Positions 7,707 through 17,067 of a stretch of DNA of 23,797 nucleotides are shown here, piece after piece (positions within the stretch are counted from its first letter, which is position 1; every line of letters starts with the position of its first letter). Both the position numbers and the translations under genes were made by a program. This stretch comes from an uncultured Bacteroidota bacterium. GTDB taxonomy: Bacteria; Bacteroidota; Bacteroidia; Chitinophagales; Chitinophagaceae. The notes beneath the pieces were generated by a model, which had not been told where the DNA came from, did no database searches, and saw only the letters and a program-made list of their open reading frames with translations. The stretch lies in assembly GCA_938008665.1 (NCBI GenBank), contig CALLKA010000174.1, positions 1-23,797 on the forward strand. The letters are read 5' to 3'.

Positions 7707-9173
7707 CTATTTTTTTTCGCTATTTGGCGATGAAATTAAAAACAATCCTATAAATGTAAATAAGCCATTAATGATCAGCAATTCCTGTCCAATTCTAAAG
7801 CTGGTCGGGGCTGAGCCAAAGAAGTAGGGTTGTAAGTAGTCAAGTAATAAACATAAAAGGGGTGCAATAAAGCAAGGTAAAAATGCCCAGTTATCCTTAA
7901 TGCTTCTTTTGGTTAAAATACCAAATGCAAATAAGCCTAATAAAGGACCGTAGGTATAGGAAGCGATCTTTAATAATAAATCAATAATACTTTTATTATC
8001 AATCCATTTAAATACCAACACGATGATTAAAAATAGAAAAGCAAAACCTAAATGAATTCGTTGACGAATTTTTTTCTTTTTGGCTTCATCCCATTGGGTA
8101 TTTCTTTGCATACCTACGATATCAATACAAAAACTAGAAGTAAGTGCGGTAATGGCGCCGTCGGCACTTGGGAATAAGGCCGATATTAATGCTAAAATAA
8201 AAATAATAGATAAATAGGGTGGCATATGTTGTAAGGCCAGGGTGGGGAACAAATCATCACCCACTGCGGTTACATTTAATTGAGCAGCATATAAATGAAG
8301 TAGTCCTCCTAAAAACAAAAACAAACTGATCACAAATAACATGGTGAACCCAATGGTGATCATATTTTTCTGTGCATCTTTCAGGTTTTTAACAGAAATA
8401 TTTTTTTGCATCATCTCTTGGTCTAATCCAGTCATAGTAAGGGTAATGAAAGCGCCTCCAATGATTTGTTTTAGAAAAAACGATTTTGCATTTACATCTG
8501 GATTAAACACGGTTGCAATACCTTTCGCTTGCATAGCCACTAGTGCATCCCCAACGGATAAGTGCAGGTTGGATAAAATGTATATACTGCAAATGATCAA
8601 TCCTAGTAGCATACCCGATGTTTGCAAGGTATCGGTATATACAATTGTTTTTACACCGCCCTCGTAAGTATATAATAAAATCATGGCAAGAATCACAAGG
8701 GTGGTTGCCCAAAAAGGAACATGTAAATTATCTAAAATGAATACTTGTAAAATTTTTACCACCAAATATAATCTAGCCGTAGCGCCTAATGTTCTTGATA
8801 GTATGAAAAAAGAGGCACCTGTTTTATAAGCGCCAAAACCCAATCTTTGTTCTAAATAGTTATAAATAGAAGTCAGGTTCATTTTATAATAGATCGGCAA
8901 TAAAACATAGGCAATCGTGAAGTAGCCAATCAAATAACCAATTGTAATTTGCAAATAATGAAATCCGTCTTTTCCTACTGCCCCAGGAACGCTTACAAAA
9001 GTGACACCACTTAATGAGGTTCCAATCATTCCAAAGGCCACGAGCATCCAATTGCTATTTTTATTACCTATAAAAAAGGACATATTATTGCTATTTTTCC
9101 CTGTTACTTTAGCAACAGCCAGTAGGACTAAAAAATACAGTACTACAAATAGGAATAATAAGGGAGCGCTCAT
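7707..9173 (-). CDS. Sodium:solute symporter (SSS family)
   Basis: A 488-residue inner-membrane protein with about 13 hydrophobic segments. It has the SSS-family pattern: SNWMLVAFGMIGTSLSGVTF near residues 40-60 (unwound TM1 with GTSLSG, sodium-site region), the TIGYLIGYF and YLEQRLG segments, and the FPSADGAITALTSSFCIDIVG stretch around residue 345 that corresponds to the second sodium-site helix. The substrate cannot be named; relatives carry sugars, amino acids, sialic acid or pantothenate. It is first in the minus-strand set that continues into the O-methyltransferase. TACTTTG upstream (minus strand) might be a -7 element with one base missing. Confidence 0.9.
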   Translation of the reverse strand: MSAPLLFLFVVLYFLVLLAVAKVTGKNSNNMSFFIGNKNSNWMLVAFGMIGTSLSGVTFVSVPGAVGKDGFHYLQITIGYLIGYFTIAYVLLPIYYKMNLTSIYNYLEQRLGFGAYKTGASFFILSRTLGATARLYLVVKILQVFILDNLHVPFWATTLVILAMILLYTYEGGVKTIVYTDTLQTSGMLLGLIICSIYILSNLHLSVGDALVAMQAKGIATVFNPDVNAKSFFLKQIIGGAFITLTMTGLDQEMMQKNISVKNLKDAQKNMITIGFTMLFVISLFLFLGGLLHLYAAQLNVTAVGDDLFPTLALQHMPPYLSIIFILALISALFPSADGAITALTSSFCIDIVGMQRNTQWDEAKKKKIRQRIHLGFAFLFLIIVLVFKWIDNKSIIDLLLKIASYTYGPLLGLFAFGILTKRSIKDNWAFLPCFIAPLLCLLLDYLQPYFFGSAPTSFRIGQELLIINGLFTFIGLFLISSPNSEKK

Positions 9174-9257
9174 AGGTTATTAAATTAGTTCAAGCAAAGT
9201 AAAGACAATCTTTTAATTTTAACTAAATTCGATATTATAAAGCACAAAAAGGATTTT

Positions 9258-9797
9258 ATGCCCATTCATGCCATTACACTGTTTTGCGGTTCTAAATCGG
9301 GTAAAAATCCTGCTTTTGAACAAATAGCCATGGATTTAGGATATTGGTTGGCGGAAGATAATATCACACTTATCTATGGGGGCGGAAATAAGGGCTTAAT
9401 GGGTGCCACAGCCAATGCATGTTTGGCTAAAGGAGGTAAGGTGGTGGGCATCATTCCAAAGGTTTTATTAGAGTGGGAAGCCGAGCACAAAGGATTAACG
9501 GAATTGATTGTCACGGAAAATATGCATGCACGTAAAATGCTATTATATGAAAAAGGAGATGCTGCAATTGTTCTACCAGGTGGCTTAGGAACTTTTGATG
9601 AACTTTTTGAAATGCTTGTTTGGAACAACTTAAGTATACACGATAAAAGAATAATACTTTATAATTATCAAGGATTTTATGATCCGCTGATTGCCATGAT
9701 CCATAAAATGGAGGAAGAGGATTTTTTATACGAACGAAGTAGGTATCGTTTGCAAATTTGTGCAACACTGGAAGAAATTAAGGCTATTTTTTCTTAG
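9258..9797 (+). CDS. LOG family protein (cytokinin riboside 5'-monophosphate phosphoribohydrolase type)
   Basis: A 179-residue TIGR00730-type Rossmann-fold protein. Both family signatures are intact: GGGNKGLMG at 41-49 and PGGLGTFDE at 107-115, which includes the catalytic Glu, together with the ENMHARK stretch (about 87-93) carrying the conserved Arg. Family members hydrolyse nucleoside 5'-monophosphates, releasing a base and ribose 5-phosphate. In bacteria the physiological role is often purine or pyrimidine monophosphate turnover; cytokinin production is not implied without further evidence. It diverges from the symporter gene, and its last 14 bases overlap the end of the convergent outer-membrane-like gene. 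Confidence 0.92.
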   Translation: MPIHAITLFCGSKSGKNPAFEQIAMDLGYWLAEDNITLIYGGGNKGLMGATANACLAKGGKVVGIIPKVLLEWEAEHKGLTELIVTENMHARKMLLYEKGDAAIVLPGGLGTFDELFEMLVWNNLSIHDKRIILYNYQGFYDPLIAMIHKMEEEDFLYERSRYRLQICATLEEIKAIFS

Positions 9798-10380
9798 GAC
9801 CAATTCTTATAGGGAATCCAATACCTGCCCTAAATACTGGTTCCTTTCTGTTATAACCGCTATTGTATTGTGATTGTGGGTTGTTTAATAAATCAATCAT
9901 CACCGAAAAATAACTAATCCCATTGGCACTGCGTTTCCCATATCCAACACCAGCCAATAAGCTTTCAGCACCAAAATTAGTTGATCCAGCTTGTCCTGAT
10001 TTGGTGTCCTTTTGTTTGATCCATGCATAATTGTATTCAGGTTGCACTTGGATAAAAAAACTTTCAATAGGCCAAATACGCGTAAATGCGCCAATACCTA
10101 ATCTAAAGTTGCGACTTCGGATATCGCTAAAATCAGAGGGATTGTATAGCTCATAATATATATTCATTGCCAATCCACCATCCAAGTAAGGCGTAAAGCT
10201 TTTTATAATTTCAGGATTCAAACCCATCTGAAAGCTATGCGCGCCGCCACCCAATACCAATCCGCCACCCACGAAAACAGGTTTTTTATCTAAAATTTTA
10301 TTTGTAGTTATGGTAGTTTGCCCTTGCGCAGCAAAACTGAATAAAATAAAAGTAGCTAGGAAAATATTTTTAAGATACAT
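9784..10380 (-). CDS. Small outer-membrane beta-barrel-like protein, function unknown
   Basis: A 198-residue exported protein. Signal peptide at 1-20 (cut near AAQGQ). The remainder has alternating hydrophobic/polar strands with many Gly and aromatic residues (FVGGGLVLGGG, YLDGGLAMNIYYELY, FRLGIGAFTRIW, FIQVQPEYNYAWI, FRAGIGFPIRIG), consistent with an 8-strand barrel of the OmpA/OmpW size class. I do not recognise a named family. It ends GPKKK, without the usual terminal aromatic residue of many barrels. The gene lies 20 bases downstream of the FAD oxidase gene and probably belongs to that transcript. Its 3' end overlaps the convergent LOG gene by 14 bases. Confidence 0.7.
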   Translation of the reverse strand: MYLKNIFLATFILFSFAAQGQTTITTNKILDKKPVFVGGGLVLGGGAHSFQMGLNPEIIKSFTPYLDGGLAMNIYYELYNPSDFSDIRSRNFRLGIGAFTRIWPIESFFIQVQPEYNYAWIKQKDTKSGQAGSTNFGAESLLAGVGYGKRSANGISYFSVMIDLLNNPQSQYNSGYNRKEPVFRAGIGFPIRIGPKKK

Positions 10381-10400
10381 AGGGTTGAGTTACAGCGTTG

Positions 10401-11807
10401 TTATTTTTTATAATCAAAAATTTTACCACTATTCAAAATATGATTAGGATCAAATGTATTTTTAATACCTCGCATTAGCTCAAGCGACACTTCGTCAAAC
10501 AACACCGGCATGTAAGATTTCTGTATCAGCCCAATTCCGTGTTCGCCACTAATGGTACCGCCTAAATCCTTAACTAATTCAAATAATTTTTTTAATATCG
10601 CATTCATTTCATCACTACCATAACTCTTTTTAATCGTTGGGTGGTTTATTCTAATATGTAAATTGCCATCACCTGCATGACCATAACAAACCACTTTAAA
10701 TCCATTTTGTGCACCTAATTCTTTCACCCCTTTTATTAATTTAGGTAGTTCAGCTCTTGGTACCACGGTATCTTCCTCAATGGTATAACCCGCCATCACC
10801 GCAGCTTCATTAGCTTTGCGACGTATTTTCCAAAGTTCATTTTTTTGTTGCGCGTCATCTGCGAAAAATAATTCTCCTGCTTCAAATTGGGAAAGTACTT
10901 CCGAAATGGCTTCCATTTCACCCATCAGTACATCCATATTATTGCCATCCACTTCAATAATTAAATGTGCCGCTAAATTTTCAGTTAGTGGGATGGCTGT
11001 GCTGTCTAAAATTTTTGAAGCGAGTGTAATGGCATCTATCTCCATTAATTCCATTGCACTTGGAGTAATGCCAGCTCTGAATATGGCACTCACCGCTTCA
11101 CTTGCTTTTTCCAAACTATTAAAAGGCGCCAGCATTAATAAATCAAACTTGGGATGTGGAATTAATCTTAATACTATTTTAGTTACAATACCTAAAGTCC
11201 CTTCACTACCCACTATGAGTTGTGTGATATTATAACCAGTGGCATTTTTTAATACATTGGAACCGGTCCAAATTATTTCCCCATTGGGAAGTACTACTTC
11301 TAAGTTTAATACGTAATCTTTTACCACGCCGTATTTAACTGCTTTTGGGCCGCCTGAGTTTTCTGAAATATTACCACCAATAAAACAACTGCCTTTACTC
11401 GCAGGATCAGGCGGGTAAAACAATCCTTTTTCTTTAACTGCATCTTGCAGCATTTCTGTAATCACGCCAGGCTCGGTGGTCACTTGTAAATTTCTTTCGT
11501 CTATTTCTAAAATGGTATTGAACCTTTCCATTGAAATCACCAAACCGCCTAAGTGTGGAAGGGCGCCACCGGTTAAACCAGTTCCAGCACCTCTTGGTGT
11601 AACAGGAATTAAATGTTCGTTACAAATTTTTAGTAATTGAGCAATTTCGGAAGCTTGTCTTGGCTTTACAATTACCTGTGGGGCATAATGCAATTGTTCC
11701 GTTTCGTCCTTGCCATATTTTTCAATACTATCAGCATCGGTAAAAACATACTCGGAGCCAACAATTAATTTAAATTGTTCAAGTATTTGTGTTGTAATTG
11801 CGTTCAT
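10401..11807 (-). CDS. FAD-binding oxidase, GlcD/D-lactate dehydrogenase type
   Basis: A 468-residue flavoprotein of the VAO/PCMH fold. The FAD-binding domain includes PRGAGTGLTGGALP at 71-84 and the pyrophosphate-contacting GGNISENSGGPKAVKYG at 144-160. The C-terminal FAD-oxidase domain ends in the family motifs GHAGDGNLHIR and GTISGEHGIG. Such enzymes oxidise a 2-hydroxy acid (glycolate or D-lactate) to the 2-oxo acid and pass electrons to the respiratory chain. E. coli GlcD is about 30 residues longer and works with GlcE and GlcF, neither of which is nearby, so a stand-alone D-lactate or 2-hydroxy-acid dehydrogenase is equally likely. It starts 10 bases after the deoxynucleoside kinase stop. 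Confidence 0.9.
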   Translation of the reverse strand: MNAITTQILEQFKLIVGSEYVFTDADSIEKYGKDETEQLHYAPQVIVKPRQASEIAQLLKICNEHLIPVTPRGAGTGLTGGALPHLGGLVISMERFNTILEIDERNLQVTTEPGVITEMLQDAVKEKGLFYPPDPASKGSCFIGGNISENSGGPKAVKYGVVKDYVLNLEVVLPNGEIIWTGSNVLKNATGYNITQLIVGSEGTLGIVTKIVLRLIPHPKFDLLMLAPFNSLEKASEAVSAIFRAGITPSAMELMEIDAITLASKILDSTAIPLTENLAAHLIIEVDGNNMDVLMGEMEAISEVLSQFEAGELFFADDAQQKNELWKIRRKANEAAVMAGYTIEEDTVVPRAELPKLIKGVKELGAQNGFKVVCYGHAGDGNLHIRINHPTIKKSYGSDEMNAILKKLFELVKDLGGTISGEHGIGLIQKSYMPVLFDEVSLELMRGIKNTFDPNHILNSGKIFDYKK

Positions 11808-11817
11808 GACGATGGAG

Positions 11818-12453
11818 TTAAAATAAACCGTACAACATGCCGTCTACCTTACTTATTATTTCGCCTAAATCTTCTTCGTTTTCGCCAAATTTATTTTTAT
11901 CACAATCAATCACCAGCAATGGACCTTCTTTATAACCTTCAATCCATTTATTGTAATACTCATTCAATTTTTTTAAATAATCCAAACGAATATTTTCCTC
12001 GTATTCTCTGCCTCTTTTTTGAATTTGTGATACCAGGGTAGGAACTGAAGCTTTTAAATAAATTAATAAGTCAGGAGGCTGTACCATTGTTTTAATGGTG
12101 CTAAAAAATCCGTAGTAATTATCAAAGTCACGCTTGCTCATTAAACCCATCTCATGTAGGTTGGGCGCGAAAATATTAGCATCCTCATAAATCGTTCTAT
12201 CTTGAATTATAGTTTCTGTTCCTCTTTGAATATCTAATATTTGGTTCAAGCGACCATGCAAAAAATAAATTTGTAAATTAAAACTCCAACGAGGCATATC
12301 GTCATAAAAATCAGTTAAGTAGGGATTGTGATCTACATCCTCAAATTGAGGTATCCAACGATAATGCTTACTTAACATTTCAGTTAATGTAGTTTTACCT
12401 GCGCCGATATTTCCGGCTACTGCAACGTGTTTTGGTTTTTTAGCTTTTGCCAT
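11818..12453 (-). CDS. Deoxynucleoside kinase
   Basis: A 211-residue kinase of the dNK/dGK-dAK family that phosphorylates deoxynucleosides for dNTP salvage. The P-loop GNIGAGKT is at residues 14-21. The catalytic/base-binding region has DRTIYEDANIF at 85-95 (D-R pair of the family's DRS-type motif), and an Arg-rich LID (QKRGREYEENI) is at about 145-155. A Glu-containing FEDVDHNPYL segment follows the first helix. Length is typical. Specificity (dA, dG or pyrimidines) cannot be read reliably. It lies between trpS (50 bases upstream) and the FAD oxidase gene (10 bases downstream) on the minus strand. Confidence 0.9.
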   Translation of the reverse strand: MAKAKKPKHVAVAGNIGAGKTTLTEMLSKHYRWIPQFEDVDHNPYLTDFYDDMPRWSFNLQIYFLHGRLNQILDIQRGTETIIQDRTIYEDANIFAPNLHEMGLMSKRDFDNYYGFFSTIKTMVQPPDLLIYLKASVPTLVSQIQKRGREYEENIRLDYLKKLNEYYNKWIEGYKEGPLLVIDCDKNKFGENEEDLGEIISKVDGMLYGLF

Positions 12454-12503
12454 GGTCGTGAAAATACTAAATAGTTGATGTACTATTTATTTTTTTTAAT
12501 TTT

Positions 12504-13517
12504 TTATAGGTAATCCATCCCAATTGTTTTTCTAACCATGGAAAGGGTCGTTGAGGCACTTGCTCTGGCCTTGTCTGCTCCTTGTTGTATGATTTTTAAT
12601 AAATGGGCTTTGTTGTTTTGTAAATCAGCGGCTTGTGATCGAATTGGGTTAATAAAATTAACCATGTCCTCGGCCAATTGCTTTTTCATATCACCATATC
12701 TTATAATGCAATTTCCCTCGGAGCTATTATTAAAGTCGTCCTCGAATTTTTTAACGGTATCTGCCGAACTCACTAAGCCCATCAAGGTAAATAAGTTTTG
12801 TATGTAATCGGGTTTGGCTGCATTAGGTGTCAAGGGGCCCTGATCTGTTTTAGCTTTCATTACTTTTTTACGAATCAAATCATCCGTATCCGCTAAAAAT
12901 AAAGTGGTCATTTGATTTTCACTTTTGCTCATCTTGCCTTCGCCATCCAATCCTAATATTTTCACTAATTCGCTATTGTAATTAAATGCATAGGGTAGAG
13001 GAAAAGTTTCACCATATCTGTGATTAAAACGCTCCGCAAAGTTGCGCGCCATTTCCAAATTTTGTTCTTGGTCTTTCCCAACAGGTACTTTTACAGCGCG
13101 GTGAATTAAAATATCAGCGGCTTGTAAAACTGGGTAAGTCAATAAGCCTGCATTCACGTTATCCGGTTGCATGCGAACTTTATCTTTAAAGGTGGTGGTT
13201 TTTTCTAGTTCACCTTTGTAAGCTAACATATTTAAATACAAATACAATTCAGCAATTTCAGGCACATCACTTTGCACATATAAGGATACTTTTTCTGGAT
13301 CTAATCCGCAAGCAATATTTTCAGCCACAACACGTAATACACTTTCTTGTAATTGTTTGGTATCTGGATGGGTAGTTAAACTATGCCAATTGGCAACAAA
13401 AAAGAAACAATTATAGTCATCTTGCATACGCACATAATTGCGCATCGCACCAAAATAGTTGCCTAAATGTAAGAACCCGGTGGGCCTAATTCCGCTCAAT
13501 ACAATTTCCTTTTCCAT
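12504..13517 (-). CDS. trpS: Tryptophanyl-tRNA synthetase
   Basis: A class I aminoacyl-tRNA synthetase that charges tRNA-Trp. The HIGH-like signature is HLGN at residues 17-20 and the KMSKS loop is at 195-199, with AADILIHRAVKVPVGKDQEQN between them, as in bacterial TrpRS. I place the start at the internal Met (MEKEIVLSGIRPTG, 337 residues). The frame can be extended 14 codons to an ATG at 13559, but the N-terminus of TrpRS begins at this segment in relatives, and a -7-like TATCTTCG lies 7 bases before the chosen ATG. The gene diverges from recG. Confidence 0.95.
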   Translation of the reverse strand: MEKEIVLSGIRPTGFLHLGNYFGAMRNYVRMQDDYNCFFFVANWHSLTTHPDTKQLQESVLRVVAENIACGLDPEKVSLYVQSDVPEIAELYLYLNMLAYKGELEKTTTFKDKVRMQPDNVNAGLLTYPVLQAADILIHRAVKVPVGKDQEQNLEMARNFAERFNHRYGETFPLPYAFNYNSELVKILGLDGEGKMSKSENQMTTLFLADTDDLIRKKVMKAKTDQGPLTPNAAKPDYIQNLFTLMGLVSSADTVKKFEDDFNNSSEGNCIIRYGDMKKQLAEDMVNFINPIRSQAADLQNNKAHLLKIIQQGADKARASASTTLSMVRKTIGMDYL

Positions 13518-13524
13518 AGCTGTG

Positions 13525-13532
13525 CGAAGATA
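13525..13532 (-). promoter_or_regulatory. Candidate -7 promoter box for trpS
   Basis: On the minus strand TATCTTCG differs from TAnnTTTG at one base and ends 7 bases before the trpS ATG at 13517. It supports the shorter start and would give a very short leader. No -33 TTG is seen, so confidence is low. Confidence 0.3.
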
Positions 13533-13567
13533 ATGAAATGGGAACCCATTTTTTGCCATCTTTTTGG

Positions 13568-13575
13568 GATATTTG
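13568..13575 (+). promoter_or_regulatory. Candidate -7 promoter box for recG
   Basis: GATATTTG followed by TAC resembles the box in front of grpE (GATATTTGTAT). It lies 22 bases before a TTG codon at 13598 that I favour as the recG start. There is no well-spaced -33 element. Confidence 0.3.
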
Positions 13576-13597
13576 TACAGAATCTAAAAAAATTAGT

Positions 13598-15700
13598 TTG
13601 AGCCAAGCTTCTCTTTTATCCAGTCCTATTGAATACCTGAAGGGAGTAGGCCCTTTGCGGGCTGATATGCTTAAAAAGGAGCTAGAAATTTACACTTTTG
13701 GGGATCTTTTACAGCACTTTCCATATCGGCATATTGATAAAACCCAGCTAAATACCATCGCATCCATCAGTCCGGATCAGGAATTTATCCAGGTAAAAGG
13801 GGTGTTGCATGGGATTGAAATGATTGGAGAACGCAGAGCAAAGCGCATGGTGAGTCAATTAAAAGATGCGACAGGTCAGTTGGAACTTGCTTGGTTTCAG
13901 GGGATTAATTGGGTGCAAAAAAATTTAGTGGAGGGGCAAGTGTATTTGGTATACGGCAGGGTAAGTTTTTTTAACGGGCGTGCACAAATAGTGCATCCCG
14001 AAATTGAGCCCTTTATTGCGGCTACCCAAGGTCAAAAGGCATTGCTTGAACCCATTTATTCATCTACCGAAAAATTAAAATCGAGGGGGTTAAATGGAAA
14101 GCAGATAGGAAAACTGACCCAAACTTTATTTCAACAAATAAGTAGTAATGACTTGCCTGAAAATTTACCAAGCCATTTGTTAACCAATCGAATGTCAAGA
14201 TGGGAAGCTTTCAGGCAGGTGCATTTTCCAACATCTCCAGAGATGTATAAAAAAGCATTAGACCGATTAATCTTTGAAGAATTATTTATTGCACAGCTCA
14301 GAATTAATTTGATAAAAATTCAAAGACATAAAAATAGCAGAGGGCATTTATTCGAAAAAGTAGGGGATTATTTTAACGACTTTTATAATAAATATTTGCC
14401 TTTTGAATTAACGGGTGCTCAAAAAAGAGTCATAAAAGAAATTAGGTCAGATACTGCCAAGGGCAAGCAAATGAATCGCCTATTGCAGGGAGATGTGGGT
14501 AGTGGAAAAACAATGATTGCTTTATTAAGTATGTTGATAGCCGCAGATAATGGCTTTCAAAGTTGTATCATGGCGCCCACGGAAATTTTAGCCCAACAAC
14601 ACTATGCGAGCTTGGGAGAATTATTAAAATCAATGCCTCTTGAAATTGCTTTATTAACAGGCAGTACAAAAATTGCAGAAAGACGCCGCATTTTAAAAGG
14701 ATTGGCCGAAGACACCATTCACTTTGTGGTAGGCACACATGCCATTATTGAAGAAGCGGTACAATTTAAAAATTTAGGATTGGCTGTGATTGATGAGCAG
14801 CATAGGTTTGGGGTGGCACAACGCGCGCAGTTGTGGAAAAAATCAACAGTCCCACCACATGTATTAGTAATGACTGCGACACCCATTCCACGAACATTGG
14901 CCATGACCGCTTATGGCGATTTGGATTATAGTGTCATGGATGAATTACCACCAGGAAGGCAGGTAATTAAAACAGTACACCGATACGAAACTACCAGAGC
15001 AAATGTGATGGACTTTGTAAAAACTGAAATTGAAAAAGGACGACAAGCCTATTATGTATATCCATTAATTGAAGAAAGTGAAAAATTAAGTTTTGAGGAT
15101 TTAATGCAAGGGTATGAGCAAGTGAAAAGTCATTTTCCTGAGCCCAAATATAAAATTAGTATGGTGCATGGAAGGCAAAAAAATATTGAAAAGGAAACAA
15201 ATATGAAAAGGTTTGTAACTGGAGATACGCAAATATTAGTGGGCACCACGGTTATTGAAGTGGGCGTGAATGTGCCTAATGCTTCTGTGATGGTCATTGA
15301 AAGTGCCGAAAAGTTTGGGCTATCACAATTGCATCAATTGCGCGGCAGGGTGGGCAGAGGAACGGAGCAGAGTTACTGTATTTTATTAAGTAGTGTAAAA
15401 GCAAGTAGGCTAGCAAAAGACCGTTTAAAAATTATGTGTAACACCAATGATGGATTTGTGATTGCGGAAAAGGACTTGGAATTAAGGGGGCCAGGTGATA
15501 TTGATGGAACAAGACAAAGTGGGGCATTAAATTTTAAATTGGCCAACATTATCAACGATCGCGCCAATCTTGAATTAGCAAAGGAAGCAGCAGTGGCTAT
15601 CTGCGAAAAGGACCCTACGCTTAATTTACCGGAACATCAGCAAACAAAATTGTTTTTACAGACCCAAAAAAATAAAATTGGTTGGGGTAAGATCGCTTAA
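13598..15700 (+). CDS. recG: ATP-dependent DNA helicase RecG
   Basis: A superfamily 2 helicase that reverses stalled forks and branch-migrates Holliday junctions. The N-terminal wedge domain begins SPIEYLKGVGP and includes an OB-fold region with LKDATGQLELAWFQG. Helicase motifs are complete: Walker A GDVGSGKT (about 298-305 from this start), DEQH (399-402), TATPIPRTLA, and the C-terminal QLRGRVGRG arginine-finger motif. I choose the TTG at 13598 (700 residues). An ATG at 13538 gives 720 residues, but the added segment (MGTHFLPSFWDICTESKK) is unlike RecG N-termini and would run over the divergent promoter region of trpS. Start choice is moderate; gene identity is certain. Confidence 0.93.
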   Translation: MSQASLLSSPIEYLKGVGPLRADMLKKELEIYTFGDLLQHFPYRHIDKTQLNTIASISPDQEFIQVKGVLHGIEMIGERRAKRMVSQLKDATGQLELAWFQGINWVQKNLVEGQVYLVYGRVSFFNGRAQIVHPEIEPFIAATQGQKALLEPIYSSTEKLKSRGLNGKQIGKLTQTLFQQISSNDLPENLPSHLLTNRMSRWEAFRQVHFPTSPEMYKKALDRLIFEELFIAQLRINLIKIQRHKNSRGHLFEKVGDYFNDFYNKYLPFELTGAQKRVIKEIRSDTAKGKQMNRLLQGDVGSGKTMIALLSMLIAADNGFQSCIMAPTEILAQQHYASLGELLKSMPLEIALLTGSTKIAERRRILKGLAEDTIHFVVGTHAIIEEAVQFKNLGLAVIDEQHRFGVAQRAQLWKKSTVPPHVLVMTATPIPRTLAMTAYGDLDYSVMDELPPGRQVIKTVHRYETTRANVMDFVKTEIEKGRQAYYVYPLIEESEKLSFEDLMQGYEQVKSHFPEPKYKISMVHGRQKNIEKETNMKRFVTGDTQILVGTTVIEVGVNVPNASVMVIESAEKFGLSQLHQLRGRVGRGTEQSYCILLSSVKASRLAKDRLKIMCNTNDGFVIAEKDLELRGPGDIDGTRQSGALNFKLANIINDRANLELAKEAAVAICEKDPTLNLPEHQQTKLFLQTQKNKIGWGKIA

Positions 15701-15765
15701 GGAGCTGATTTTTTAATTAACTTGCTGACTGCATCTTTACTCATTAAATATTCAAATAGTACAAT

Positions 15766-17064
15766 ATGAAATATGCACCTTTAGATTCAAAAATATTTAT
15801 ACAGAACAGAAAGCGTTTTGTATCAAAAATGCAAAAAAATAGCATTGCCATTTTTGTAAGCAATGATGAGTTTCCTTATAATGCAGATGCGCTTCATAAT
15901 TTCAAACAAAACACTGAAATGTTTTGGTTATCAGGAATTGAGCAAGAGGGCTCGATGGTAATTTTATTCCCCGATAATCCAGATCCAAAATATAGAGAGG
16001 TGTTGGTATTGGTTCGCCCACAAGAACTCAAAGAAATTTGGGATGGTAAAAGATTAAGGGCGCATGAAGCAACAAAAATTTCAGGAATGACTACCATTGT
16101 TTGGGTGGATTCCTTGGATGGTTTGTTACAGCCTTGGATACATTTAGCAGATGCTATTTATTTAGATTCCAATGAAAATGATCGTAAGAATAATTTAATT
16201 CGAACTAATGAATATCGCTTCATTGATGAGATGCAAGCTAGATATCCTTTGCATCAATATTTACGTGCTGCCAAATTAATGAAGGAATTACGCAGTATAA
16301 AAACCAAAGAAGAAATAGTGGTGATTCAAAAAGCAATTGATATTACAGATGTTGCTTTTAGACGCTTGTTACAATTCATACAACCAGGGGTTAATGAATG
16401 TGAAATTGAAGCTGAAATTTATCATTCGTTTTTAAGCCAACGTGCCACTGGGGTAGCTTATCATAGTATTATTGCGAGTGGCGATAATGCACGCACTTTG
16501 CATTATAATAGTAATAATAATACTTGTAAGGAGGGGGAATTGGTTTTAATGGATTTTGGTGCAGAATATGGTGGATACTGTGCGGATTTAACAAGAACAG
16601 TTCCGGTGAATGGCAAATTTACCCGACGCCAAAAACAAGTGTACAATGCTTGTTTGCATTTGCATAACTATGCGAAATCAATTTTAAAGCCGGGCATTAG
16701 TATTTTAAAGTATACTGATAAAGTAGGGGAGGAAGCAACACAACAATTTTTAAAGATTGGTTTGTTGAAAAAAACAGAAGTTAAAAATGAGGATCCTGAA
16801 AACAGAGCGTACCGAAAATATTTATACCATGGCATTTCACACCATTTAGGATTAGATGTACATGATTTAGGTACAAGAACTGCACCAATTACTGCAGGTA
16901 TGGTATTTACTATTGAGCCAGGTATTTATATTAAAGAAGAAGGCATGGGCGTAAGGATTGAAAATAATTTCTGGATTACAGCCAATGGCAATCAGGATTT
17001 AATGAAAAATATTCCAATTACTGTGGAGGAAATTGAATCATTAATGAAACGCAACAAAAAATAA
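15766..17064 (+). CDS. pepP: Xaa-Pro aminopeptidase (M24B family)
   Basis: A 432-residue metallopeptidase that removes an N-terminal residue preceding proline. Residues about 1-140 are the AMP_N domain (RKRFVSKMQKNSIAIFVSND, TEMFWLSGIEQEGS). The pita-bread catalytic domain shows the five-ligand dimetal site: Asp in LMDFGAEYGG, Asp in YCADLTRTVPV, His in HGISHHLGLDVHD, Glu in FTIEPGIY and Glu in GVRIENN. Length matches E. coli PepP. No signal peptide is present, so it is cytosolic. It is followed after 3 bases by pssA, implying co-transcription. Confidence 0.94.
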   Translation: MKYAPLDSKIFIQNRKRFVSKMQKNSIAIFVSNDEFPYNADALHNFKQNTEMFWLSGIEQEGSMVILFPDNPDPKYREVLVLVRPQELKEIWDGKRLRAHEATKISGMTTIVWVDSLDGLLQPWIHLADAIYLDSNENDRKNNLIRTNEYRFIDEMQARYPLHQYLRAAKLMKELRSIKTKEEIVVIQKAIDITDVAFRRLLQFIQPGVNECEIEAEIYHSFLSQRATGVAYHSIIASGDNARTLHYNSNNNTCKEGELVLMDFGAEYGGYCADLTRTVPVNGKFTRRQKQVYNACLHLHNYAKSILKPGISILKYTDKVGEEATQQFLKIGLLKKTEVKNEDPENRAYRKYLYHGISHHLGLDVHDLGTRTAPITAGMVFTIEPGIYIKEEGMGVRIENNFWITANGNQDLMKNIPITVEEIESLMKRNKK

Positions 17065-17067
17065 AGC

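Noticed and set aside
12469..12498. Hairpin AAATAGT / ACTATTT followed by T-rich sequence between trpS and the deoxynucleoside kinase gene
   Set aside because: The T tract is on the plus strand, but both adjacent genes are on the minus strand; the stem is all but AT only and no plus transcript needs ending here.
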